Positions 25,336 through 35,211 of a DNA stretch of 58,941 bases are shown piece by piece. The stretch comes from DASUTB01 sp036374835 (GTDB lineage: Bacteria > Actinomycetota > Actinomycetes > Jiangellales > Jiangellaceae). The translations under genes were made by a program, and so were the position numbers. Under the pieces are notes generated by a model that worked only from the letters and a program-made list of their open reading frames with translations, did not search any database and had not been told where the DNA came from. Location of the stretch: positions 1 to 58,941 of the forward strand of contig DASUTB010000048.1 of assembly GCA_036374835.1 (NCBI GenBank). Direction: 5' to 3'. Every line of letters begins with the position of its first letter. The first letter of the stretch is position 1.

Positions 25336-26440
25336 GCGGGTTGAGCAGCTCGTACCAGTGCAGGTCGACCCATGAGCCGTCACCGAGTAGCTCGGCCTTG
25401 CTCGCCGTACCCCAGTGAGTGAAGCCGGCTCGGCCGGCGACGATCCGCGAGGCGTCGTTGCCTTCGGCGTGGGCGAGAACGAGCCGGCGCAGGCCGAGCC
25501 CACCGTCCGACTCGGCGCCGAATGCATGTTGTTTCATCAGCCGCACCGCTTCGGTGGCGACGCCGGAGCCGCGGGCATCCGGGTGCACCCAGTAGCCGAC
25601 CTCGGCCTGCCCGTCCTTGATCGGCATCAGCGAGAACGACCCGAGCGCCGGGCCGCCGTCGGGCCGTTCACCTGTCCAGAAGAGCCCGCTACCGATCGCG
25701 TGCTGGTGTTCGCAGCGCTGAATGAAATTGAGCGCGCTTTCGTGCGTGTACGGGTCCGGCAACTCGGCGCCGAGCCAGTGTCGGGTCACCGGGTCGGTAC
25801 AGGCCTCGACGACCGCGTCCGCGTCCGTCTCGGTGAAGCGGCGCAGCGTGACCGTCGGCCCCGGCAGCGTCGGCACGTCCAGCCAGCGGCTCTTCGGCTC
25901 CATCGGTTCACCGGCCAGCAGGGTGCCGATCCAGCAGTCGCGGCGTACGCCACGTTGCAGCAGGTCGCGCCGGATGGTGCCGTCGAACGTGAATCCGAGC
26001 CGCCAGGCGAGCCGCCGCGAACCCCAGTTGCCGGGTACGGCGCGCCACACGATGCGTTCCATGCCGCCGCCGTCCGGGTCGAGTGCGTACTCGCAGACGA
26101 GCCGGACGGCTGTCGTCATCAGCCCTCGGCCCCGTGACGGCGCGCCCATCCAGAAGCCGACTTCGGCTGAGCCGGGGTCACGCTGGTGCATCCCGATCAT
26201 GCCGAGGATCGATCGGTCCTCCTGGTCGCGGACCGCCCACGTCAGGTCTCGGCCGGACTCCCAACCCGGCTCCACGACGTCGCTGAGGAACTTCTCGCCG
26301 TCGTCACGCGTATAAGGACTTGGGACGGTCGTCCACCTTTGTACGTCCTCGTCCTGACACAACTCGGTGATGATGTCGACGTTGTCGCGGGTGGGTGCGG
26401 CGAGCAGAACGCCGTCCCCGCGTAGTTCGAAGGCTCGCAT
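25325..26440 (-). CDS. Tandem GNAT acetyltransferase
   Basis: A 371-residue protein with two RimJ/RimL-type acetyltransferase domains. The first (about 1-175) has ILGMIGMHQRDPGSAEVGFWMGAPSRGRGLMTTAVRLV with the acetyl-CoA loop RGRGLM and NWGSRRLAWRLGF. The second (about 190-371) has GQAEVGYWVHPDARGSGVATEAVRL with ARGSGVA and NDASRIVAGRAGFT. Both acetyl-CoA loops look intact. The target, perhaps an amine, antibiotic or protein N-terminus, is unknown. Three adjacent starts (GTG, GTG, ATG at 26446, 26443 and 26440) compete; ATG is chosen. Confidence 0.88.
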   Translation of the reverse strand: MRAFELRGDGVLLAAPTRDNVDIITELCQDEDVQRWTTVPSPYTRDDGEKFLSDVVEPGWESGRDLTWAVRDQEDRSILGMIGMHQRDPGSAEVGFWMGAPSRGRGLMTTAVRLVCEYALDPDGGGMERIVWRAVPGNWGSRRLAWRLGFTFDGTIRRDLLQRGVRRDCWIGTLLAGEPMEPKSRWLDVPTLPGPTVTLRRFTETDADAVVEACTDPVTRHWLGAELPDPYTHESALNFIQRCEHQHAIGSGLFWTGERPDGGPALGSFSLMPIKDGQAEVGYWVHPDARGSGVATEAVRLMKQHAFGAESDGGLGLRRLVLAHAEGNDASRIVAGRAGFTHWGTASKAELLGDGSWVDLHWYELLNPLAD

Positions 26441-26545
26441 CACCACAGCATGCCGGTTAGTGCTTCGGGGGCCGAATCATTAACGCGTACGATGGTGGAC
26501 GATGCGCCCCATGCTGCCCCTTGCAGAAAGTTGGAGTTGACCCGC

Positions 26546-29353
<2,808 letters not shown>

Positions 29354-29356
<3 letters not shown>

Positions 29357-29385
29357 CCGCCGCCGCACGGAGCGAAGCGCGGCTA
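29354..29385. terminator. Hairpin joining secA and mazF ends
   Basis: TAGCCGC (29354-29360, containing the secA stop) pairs with GCGGCTA (29379-29385, containing the mazF stop read on the minus strand) around an 18-nt loop. It is placed to end both convergent transcripts. Confidence 0.45.
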
Positions 29386-29721
29386 CAGATCGAGCATCTG
29401 TGCGAAGACGTCGCGAACCGCTGCGATCTCATCAGGCTCGAGCCCAGCGATGGGCTGACCCCGCAGCCGGCGATCTGAGATCGTCCGGATCTGTTCGGTT
29501 ATGGCGAATGTCGTGCCGTCCCTCGTGCTGACCGGAATACGGTGCAACAGGCCCGGCCGTTCCGTGGACGTCAGAGGCAGGACCGTGAGCAGCGCACCGC
29601 CGGTCAGGCGGAGGTGAAATCGCGACGAGACCACAAGTACGGGTCGTCCGCCGCCTTGCTCGTGGCCGTCCACTGGGTTGAGATCGGCCCGCCAGACCTG
29701 CCAGGGGGCGATCTTGGGCAT
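29383..29721 (-). CDS. MazF/PemK family toxin
   Basis: A 112-residue mRNA interferase-type toxin. The family motifs are WQVWRADLNPVDGHEQGGGRPVLVVSS (entry loop and GRPVLV strand), LLTVLPLTST, FAITEQIRTISDRRL and the C-terminal VRDVFAQML. It would cut specific RNA sequences when free of its antitoxin. The ATG at 29721 lies two bases after the antitoxin stop, so the pair is translationally coupled. It is convergent with secA. Confidence 0.9.
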   Translation of the reverse strand: MPKIAPWQVWRADLNPVDGHEQGGGRPVLVVSSRFHLRLTGGALLTVLPLTSTERPGLLHRIPVSTRDGTTFAITEQIRTISDRRLRGQPIAGLEPDEIAAVRDVFAQMLDL

Positions 29722-29723
29722 GG

Positions 29724-29963
29724 TCACTCCGCGATCTTGTGGTCGAGGCGCTCGATGTCGCGCGCCTCGTCGAGGTAGTCGGCCCACCGTGCGGGATCTT
29801 GTTCCCGGTACTGATCCATGGCCATGATCGCGCGCTGCTGCCAGTGCTCTCGCGCAAGGCGTTGAAGCGCCTCATCGAGTGTGACACCGCCGTAATCCTC
29901 TGCGGCGATAGCACCGATCACGTCGCGGGTGCGTTTGCTGACGCGGATCATTGTTGTCGACAT
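29724..29963 (-). CDS. MazE-like ribbon-helix-helix antitoxin
   Basis: A 79-residue protein with an N-terminal ribbon-helix-helix (MSTTMIRVSKRTRDVIGAIAAEDYGGVTLDEALQRLARE) and an acidic C-terminal tail (DEARDIERLDHKIAE) that would occupy the toxin groove. A -10 box (TATACT) sits seven bases before the ATG, so the transcript is probably leaderless. Such antitoxins repress their own promoter. Confidence 0.85.
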   Translation of the reverse strand: MSTTMIRVSKRTRDVIGAIAAEDYGGVTLDEALQRLAREHWQQRAIMAMDQYREQDPARWADYLDEARDIERLDHKIAE

Positions 29964-29970
29964 ACCTCTC

Positions 29971-30000
29971 AGTATACGAGTCGCGCATACAATTGGTTAA
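29971..30000 (-). promoter_or_regulatory. Promoter of the mazEF pair (leaderless)
   Basis: On the minus strand TTAACC (29995-30000) and TATACT (29971-29976) are 18 bp apart. The -10 box ends seven bases before the antitoxin ATG. The promoter overlaps the last codons of the Rv3235-like gene, so the pair can be transcribed apart from the genes upstream. Confidence 0.55.
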
Positions 30001-30377
30001 AGAAGTTGGAAGGCGGTGCACAGCCAGCGTTGGCCGGTGCCTTCGAGGCGCATCGCCGCGGCCCGGTACCGCGGCCCGACCTGCAGCAGGACGCTGGCCT
30101 CGGCCGCATGCGCAGCCGGCATGAAAATGCGGACGCTGCGGACCGCCGGCCGGGGCGATCCGGGAGCCGGCGGGTTCGCCGAGGTGGCCGAAAGAATCGT
30201 GCGGTAGACGGCGGGATCGGTCCAACGGAACAGCTGCTGCGCCGGCCGGGTGCCGAACAGCGTGTCGAGGATCGCCTGCGCGATGTGTGCGGCCCAGATG
30301 TGCGGGTCTGGCAACCGGCCGCGCACGGGGAGCGGCGAGCCGGTCGGTTGCCCTGCGGGCAGCGGTTGCGTCGTCAC
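29997..30377 (-). CDS. Rv3235-family protein
   Basis: A 126-residue protein of a family found near secA in actinobacteria (Rv3235 in M. tuberculosis). Characteristic are the proline-rich start and WAAHIAQAILDTLFGTRPAQQLFRWTDPAVYRTI, then VRSVRIFMPAAHAAEASVLLQVGPRYRAAAMRLEGTGQRWLCTAFQLL. There is no signal peptide. The function is unknown. It overlaps the LysM gene by four bases (ATGA), so the two are co-translated. The mazEF promoter begins inside its end. Confidence 0.82.
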   Translation of the reverse strand: MTTQPLPAGQPTGSPLPVRGRLPDPHIWAAHIAQAILDTLFGTRPAQQLFRWTDPAVYRTILSATSANPPAPGSPRPAVRSVRIFMPAAHAAEASVLLQVGPRYRAAAMRLEGTGQRWLCTAFQLL

Positions 30378-31066
30378 GACGCCGCCGGCGGCGTGAGGGT
30401 GGCGCCGGGCACGATCAGGTTGGGGTCATCGCCGATGACGTCGCGGTTCGCCTCATACCAGCGTGGCCAGGCCGCGGCGATCTGCGCGTCCGACGCACCC
30501 GGGCCGAGATGCCGCGCGGCGATCGTCCATAGCGAGTCTCCGGGCTGAACGACAACAGGCGTCGGTGGCTCGACAGGTGAATCGGTGGTAGGTGAGGGCG
30601 AGTTCACCGGTGCGGCCGGTCGCGGTGTCTGGTCCGGCCGGGTGGGCCGCTCGATCAGCGGAAGGTCCGCCGGGTCTGCGGCCGCCTGGGTGGCCACCGG
30701 GCCGCTGGGCGAATAGGCCGCGGCGGGCCCGGCGGTCAATGCCACCGGCCCGGCCGCGACGGCCACGCCGAGCGCCAGGCGTGCGGTGCGCCGCACGGCG
30801 GCCGGCGTTATCGCACCCACGACCTGGCTGCTCGCTCGACCGACGGCGCCTGGGAGGGCGGCGAGCGCCGTCCCGACGAGCACCAGAGTGATCCAAGCGA
30901 GCAGCGCCCAGGCGCCGATCGCCGCCACGGCGCCGAGCGTTTCGTCGAACGTGGCCGTGCCGTCCCTGAGCGCGGCGACGGACGGCCCACCGGCCCACGT
31001 GATCACGTTGGCGGCGACAGCGAGCAGTGCGACTGTGCCAAGTGGTGTGATTAGGCGTCGGAACAC
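30374..31066 (-). CDS. Membrane protein with extracellular LysM domain
   Basis: A 230-residue protein with three hydrophobic segments (about residues 6-26, 45-75 and 95-120), a proline/threonine linker and a C-terminal LysM domain (about 170-225: VVVQPGDSLWTIAARHLG...NRDVIGDDPNLIVPGATL) that binds peptidoglycan. The GTG at 31066 (MFRRLITPLGTVALLAV) follows GGAGG by eight bases and is preferred to the TTG at 31144. LysM proteins of this layout sit in Tad/Flp-like loci beside SAF and CpaE genes in other actinobacteria. It is first in a two-gene operon with the Rv3235-like gene and divergent from the next gene. Confidence 0.88.
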   Translation of the reverse strand: MFRRLITPLGTVALLAVAANVITWAGGPSVAALRDGTATFDETLGAVAAIGAWALLAWITLVLVGTALAALPGAVGRASSQVVGAITPAAVRRTARLALGVAVAAGPVALTAGPAAAYSPSGPVATQAAADPADLPLIERPTRPDQTPRPAAPVNSPSPTTDSPVEPPTPVVVQPGDSLWTIAARHLGPGASDAQIAAAWPRWYEANRDVIGDDPNLIVPGATLTPPAAS

Positions 31067-31232
31067 GGGCTGGATCCTCCATGAGCCAGTGGACGTATGT
31101 TTCCGTGTGTTTGCTTGTCTACCGCTCCGACGATCTCTGGTCAACCCCGGATGGCGACTGAGATCGCCGATACGAGGATTTTCCGAGCATTACCGGGCCT
31201 GCGGAAGCGGATATGGGGTAGCGTGCGCGGGC

Positions 31233-31790
31233 ATGCGGTGGGAGCGATTCTTCGAGGACCTGGAAGCCGAGGCGGATGGCGTGGTCGGGGCCGAGCGGCA
31301 CGCGGAGGTGGTCGACCGGGCGTTGCGTGAGGTGGGTCGCCAGCACCTCACCGACCGGCTGCGTGTCGCGGCCGGGCAGGAGATAGTGATCCGGATCAAT
31401 AGCGCCGGCTTCGTCCGTGGCACGGTCGCCTCGACCGGCAGCGGGTGGGTCCTTGTGGATGAGAGCCCGGGCGGGCAGGTGCTCGTCCCGATACGTCACG
31501 TCCTGGCGGTCGGCGGGCTCGGGCGCAAAGCCGCTGTTCCGGGCTCTGAGGGCAAGGTCGGCGCACGCCTCGGAATCGCCTATGCGCTGCGCGTTCTTGC
31601 GCGGGAGCGGGCGGGCGTCGCGGTGACTCTGGTTGATGGCGGCACACTCACCGGCGCCATCGCCCGGGTAGGTGCGGACTTCTTCGACCTCGCCGACGGG
31701 TACGACACGGCGGCGTCGACCGAAGTGCGCGGTGCGCGCAGCGCTGTTCCGTTCGAAGCGGTGGTGCTGATCAGGCGCGTACCGGGCTGA
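31233..31790 (+). CDS. Protein of unknown function (two SH3-like halves)
   Basis: I cannot name this 185-residue family. The N-terminal part is helical and acidic (MRWERFFEDLEAEADGVVGAERHAEVVDRALREVGRQHLTDRL). The rest looks like two small beta-barrels: GQEIVIRINSAGFVRGTVASTGSGWVLVDESPGGQVLVP (about 49-87) and AGVAVTLVDGGTLTGAIARVGADFFDLADGYD (about 130-161), each with the same G-x-V/I-x-G-x-D/W pattern. Its place between LysM and SAF/CpaE genes suggests a part in the same envelope system. No membrane segment or signal peptide. Confidence 0.75.
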   Translation: MRWERFFEDLEAEADGVVGAERHAEVVDRALREVGRQHLTDRLRVAAGQEIVIRINSAGFVRGTVASTGSGWVLVDESPGGQVLVPIRHVLAVGGLGRKAAVPGSEGKVGARLGIAYALRVLARERAGVAVTLVDGGTLTGAIARVGADFFDLADGYDTAASTEVRGARSAVPFEAVVLIRRVPG

Positions 31791-31796
31791 AAGGTA

Positions 31797-32042
31797 TTAC
31801 TCCGGCGGCACCTCACCCTCGGACATCGGGTGGGCGGCGACGAAGTCCCGGGTCTCGTTGTAGAGGCGCTGGATGTACTCTTCGAGCACGCTCGCCTCGA
31901 CCCGCCACTGCCCACGCCCGCCGATCTTGATGGCATCGAGGTCACCACGTCGAACGAGAGCATAGACCTGTGCAGACGACGTGTTGAGTATTTCTGCCAC
32001 GTCGGAGAGCCGAAGGAATCGAGGTGTGTCGGTCACGGCCAT
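31797..32042 (-). CDS. Small helix-turn-helix DNA-binding protein (HTH_17/excisionase type)
   Basis: An 81-residue MerR-like winged-helix protein. FLRLSDVAEILNTSSAQVYALVRRGDLDAIKIGGRGQWRVEASVLEEYIQRLY covers the whole DNA-binding domain. The ATG at 32042 is preferred; an ATG at 32081 would add 13 residues with rare codons and no family match. Such proteins are a constant member of actinobacterial SAF/CpaE loci and probably regulate them. It is divergent from the SAF gene, with the promoters in the 95 bp between. Confidence 0.82.
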   Translation of the reverse strand: MAVTDTPRFLRLSDVAEILNTSSAQVYALVRRGDLDAIKIGGRGQWRVEASVLEEYIQRLYNETRDFVAAHPMSEGEVPPE

Positions 32043-32137
32043 CACTCCATGTCGCCGGGAATTAACCTGAGTCTGTTCCATATTGCTTCTGCTTGACCCC
32101 TGTTGTACACGGGATCTTGCGGTTAGTCTAGGCCACC

Positions 32138-32842
32138 ATGATGATCGACTCTGCTACGCATACCCCAACGGGCGTGTCGATTCCGGACTCACCTCGCGCC
32201 AATCGAATGCGCACACCACGCTGGTTCGACCTGCGTCTCGGACTCGGTGTCATTCTCGTGCTCGGCTCGGTCGCTGTGGGTGCCAGGGTCATGGCCGCAG
32301 CGGACGACACCAGCCCGGCACTCGTCGCCTCCGAGCAGCTCGCCCCCGGCCAGCTACTGACCGAGGAGGTCGTGCATACCAGCGCTGTGCAGCTGTCGAA
32401 TTCGGGCGACATGTACCTCACCGGGCCGGTCGCAGACGGTTATGTCGTGACCCGCGCGGTGCATGCCGGCGAGCTCGTTCCGCGCGCGGCGGTCGTCCCG
32501 GTCGCGGACGTCGGTGAGTTCCACTACATCACGTTGCCACTCGACTCGGCCGAGACGCCGTCCGGGCTTCATGGCGGTGACCTGGTGGACGTCTGGCTGA
32601 TCCCCGCCGAGGCGAAGGACGGTGCCGCCGCCACAACGCTCGCCGAAGCGGTGAGCGTCACCGAGGTGTCGCGCGCGTCCGGCACACTCGGCCGGTCGTC
32701 CGCTCAGACGGTCGTGACGCTCGCGCTGACCGGCGCCGACGACTCGGACGCCGATCTGGCGGCGCTAGTCGCCCGCATTCTGGCCGCGGCGCGGTCCGAC
32801 CAGGTCTACGTGACGAAGCGACCGCAGACGGAGGCGCAGTGA
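32138..32842 (+). CDS. SAF-domain membrane protein (CpaB/RcpC-like)
   Basis: A 234-residue protein with one membrane segment (about 32-53, LRLGLGVILVLGSVAVGARVMAA) and an outer SAF domain (about 57-120: LVASEQLAPGQLLTEEVVHTSAVQLS...GYVVTRAVHAGELVPRAAVV), followed by a beta-rich tail like RcpC/CpaB, a periplasmic part of Tad pilus systems. TTGTAC (32103-32108) and TAGTCT (32124-32129) may be its promoter, with a short spacer. It overlaps the CpaE-like gene by four bases. Confidence 0.85.
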   Translation: MMIDSATHTPTGVSIPDSPRANRMRTPRWFDLRLGLGVILVLGSVAVGARVMAAADDTSPALVASEQLAPGQLLTEEVVHTSAVQLSNSGDMYLTGPVADGYVVTRAVHAGELVPRAAVVPVADVGEFHYITLPLDSAETPSGLHGGDLVDVWLIPAEAKDGAAATTLAEAVSVTEVSRASGTLGRSSAQTVVTLALTGADDSDADLAALVARILAAARSDQVYVTKRPQTEAQ

Positions 32843-34170
32843 AAGGGGGCGCCGTTACGACCATGGTCCTGACCGCCGTCACCACGCCCGAGTGGGAAGC
32901 GCGGCTGGTCGGTGGCCTCGAGCAGGCGGGTGGCGGCATCCGGGTCGCCCGGCGTTGTGTGGACCTCGCCGACCTGCTCGCCGCGGCGTCGGCCGGGCAT
33001 GGCCGGGCGGCGATCGTCTCGGCCGGATTGCGCGGCCTCGACCGCGATGCCCTCGGCCAGCTGCTGACCAGCGGCGTCGCGCCGGTGGGGGTCGTGGGTC
33101 CTGGTGACGAGGACGGTGAACGGCGGCTGCGCCAGCTCGGCATCGACCGGGTCGTCGTCGCGACCTCGGATCTGGCCGAGGTCGCTACATCGGTGATCGA
33201 TGCGGTCGCCGGTGCGGTGGCCGAGCTCGATGGAACCGGGTCCGTACCCAATACGAGGGTCACTGCGTTGCAGGGTGCTACCGCCGGCAGCAGCGATCCG
33301 AACGATCCGGGTCAGCCCGGGCGGCTGTTTGCGGTGTGGGGGCCGACCGGCGCGCCGGGGCGAACAACCGTCGCGGTCAACCTAGCCTACGAGATCGCGC
33401 TGCGTGGCCGGGCCACATTGCTGGCCGACGTCGATCCGTACGGTGCCGCGATCGCGCAGCATCTCGCCCTCATCGACGAGCCGCCGGGCATCGCGGCGGC
33501 CGCCCGTACCGCGAACACCGGCACCCTCGACCTTCCGCAGTTGGTCAGGACGGCTCGCCAAGTGGCGCCTCGGATGCGGGTGCTGACCGGTCTGAACCGC
33601 ACCGAGCGGTGGCCGGAACTGCGCCCGACGTCGCTGGAAGCCATCTGGAATCTGGCCCGTGGCCTCGCGCGGATCACCGTCGCGGACTGCGGGTTCTGCC
33701 TCGAACACGGCGACGAGTTCGGCTATGACACCCTCACGCCGCAGCGCAACGCGGCCACGCTGACCACGCTCGACCACGCAGACGTGATCATCGCCGTCGG
33801 GTCGGCTGACCCGGTCGGACTGCAGCGCCTCGTACGCGGCCTCGCCGAGCTCGGTGAGCAGGGCCGCAGCGCGCCGGTTCGCGTCGTGGCCAACCGGATT
33901 CGTGAGTCGTTCGGGGGACGCGACGCGGCTACCCAGGTCGCCGACGTGCTGCGCCGGGACGCCGGAGTCGGGAACGTCACCGTCGTCCCCTACGACCGGC
34001 CGGGTTGCGATCGGGCGCTGATGTCCGGGCAGTTCCTTGCCGAGGCCGCACCGTCCTCACCCGCGCGGATCGCGATCCGTACGCTTGCCGCCTCGCTCGT
34101 CGGCGATCAGGTGCCGGACCACCGTCGCACCCGGCGCTGGCGCAAGGCAAGAAGCGCCTCCGTGTCGTGA
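32839..34170 (+). CDS. CpaE-like ParA/MinD-family protein with altered P-loop
   Basis: A 443-residue protein. The N-terminus (about 1-130) resembles a receiver-like domain without phosphorylation site; the C-terminal half is a SIMIBI ATPase. Its nucleotide loop reads VWGPTGAPGRTTVAVNLA (about 174-191), where typical family members have KGGVGKTT: both the signature lysine and the Walker lysine are replaced (T and R). Further motifs are LLADVDPYGAAIAQHLAL and VTVADCGF. CpaE localises Tad pilus machinery at the pole; here no TadA, TadB, TadC or pilin follows. The GTG overlaps the SAF stop. Confidence 0.85.
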   Translation: MKGGAVTTMVLTAVTTPEWEARLVGGLEQAGGGIRVARRCVDLADLLAAASAGHGRAAIVSAGLRGLDRDALGQLLTSGVAPVGVVGPGDEDGERRLRQLGIDRVVVATSDLAEVATSVIDAVAGAVAELDGTGSVPNTRVTALQGATAGSSDPNDPGQPGRLFAVWGPTGAPGRTTVAVNLAYEIALRGRATLLADVDPYGAAIAQHLALIDEPPGIAAAARTANTGTLDLPQLVRTARQVAPRMRVLTGLNRTERWPELRPTSLEAIWNLARGLARITVADCGFCLEHGDEFGYDTLTPQRNAATLTTLDHADVIIAVGSADPVGLQRLVRGLAELGEQGRSAPVRVVANRIRESFGGRDAATQVADVLRRDAGVGNVTVVPYDRPGCDRALMSGQFLAEAAPSSPARIAIRTLAASLVGDQVPDHRRTRRWRKARSASVS

Positions 34171-34196
34171 AGCCGAAGTTTAGGCAGACTTAAGGC

Positions 34197-35147
34197 GTGG
34201 CAAGACGTGGTCTCGTACTCGGCGGCGGCGGCGTGCTCGGCGCGGCATGGATGGTCGGTGCGCTCGGCGTGCTCGAAGAGTTCGTCGGCTTGGACGCCCG
34301 TGACTTCGACAACATCGTCGGAACGTCGGCCGGTGCCGTGCTCGCCGGCCTGCTCGGGTCGGGGGTGAGCGTCCGGCACCTGGCCGACCATCAGCACGGT
34401 GCCGTTACCGATGGTCCGTTCGCCTCGCTGCATTGGGATCACGACAGCGACTCCGGCGGCGCCGCACCGCCTCGGCCCAAGCTGGGCGTGGGATCGCCGG
34501 CGATGCTCGCCCGCGGCCTGCGTCGATTGGGGCGGATGCCGCCCACCGCCGTGCTTTCCGCGTTCTTACCCGAAGGACGGGGGTCTCTCGACGGTATTCG
34601 CCGCTTGATCGGTGCGGCGGCACCGGATGGCGGTTGGGTGGAGCGCGACGGTGTGTGGATCATGGTGCTGGACTACGAGGACGGTCGGCGGGTCGCGTTC
34701 GGCCGGCCCGGTGAGCCGGCCGCGGACCTCGCCGAGGCAGTCGCCGCGTCGTGCGCGATTCCCGGATGGTTCACTCCGGTCGCCATCGACGGCCGTCGTT
34801 ATATCGACGGCGGTGCCTGGTCGGCGAGCTCGGTCGACGTGCTCGCGGGCCACGGTCTGGACGAGGTGTACGTGCTCGCGCCCATGGTGTCCGGCGAGAT
34901 GGACCATCCGACGTCCATCGGCGCAAAGTTGGAACGGCGCTGGCGGATCAGGACGACTCGCAGGGCCTTGCGGGAGGCCGCCGCGCTACGTGCCGAAGGC
35001 ACCAAGGTGACGGTGCTCGGACCGGGCCCGGACGACCTGCGCGAGATCGGAGCCAACGTGATGGACGGCAAGCGTCGCCTTCGGGTGCTTGCGACCGCGG
35101 CGCGGACGACCAAGGAGTCGCTCCGGCAGGGCGGCGTCAGGGATTGA
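34197..35147 (+). CDS. Patatin-like phospholipase
   Basis: A 316-residue serine lipase. It has the oxyanion loop LGGGGVLGAAWMVG (8-21), the nucleophile S44 in VGTSAGA and the aspartate D204 in YIDGGAWS: the full Ser-Asp dyad. No signal peptide, so it acts on inner-leaflet or cytoplasmic lipids. GTG at 34197 has little ribosome site and may be leaderless or translated from read-through. It follows the CpaE-like gene by 26 bp and may be part of the same transcript. Confidence 0.92.
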   Translation: MARRGLVLGGGGVLGAAWMVGALGVLEEFVGLDARDFDNIVGTSAGAVLAGLLGSGVSVRHLADHQHGAVTDGPFASLHWDHDSDSGGAAPPRPKLGVGSPAMLARGLRRLGRMPPTAVLSAFLPEGRGSLDGIRRLIGAAAPDGGWVERDGVWIMVLDYEDGRRVAFGRPGEPAADLAEAVAASCAIPGWFTPVAIDGRRYIDGGAWSASSVDVLAGHGLDEVYVLAPMVSGEMDHPTSIGAKLERRWRIRTTRRALREAAALRAEGTKVTVLGPGPDDLREIGANVMDGKRRLRVLATAARTTKESLRQGGVRD

Positions 35148-35211
35148 CCTCCCCTCGCCATGACAGGATGGTTGAGGTATCCGGCGAGACCCGTCGAAGG
35201 AGTCGAGTGAC

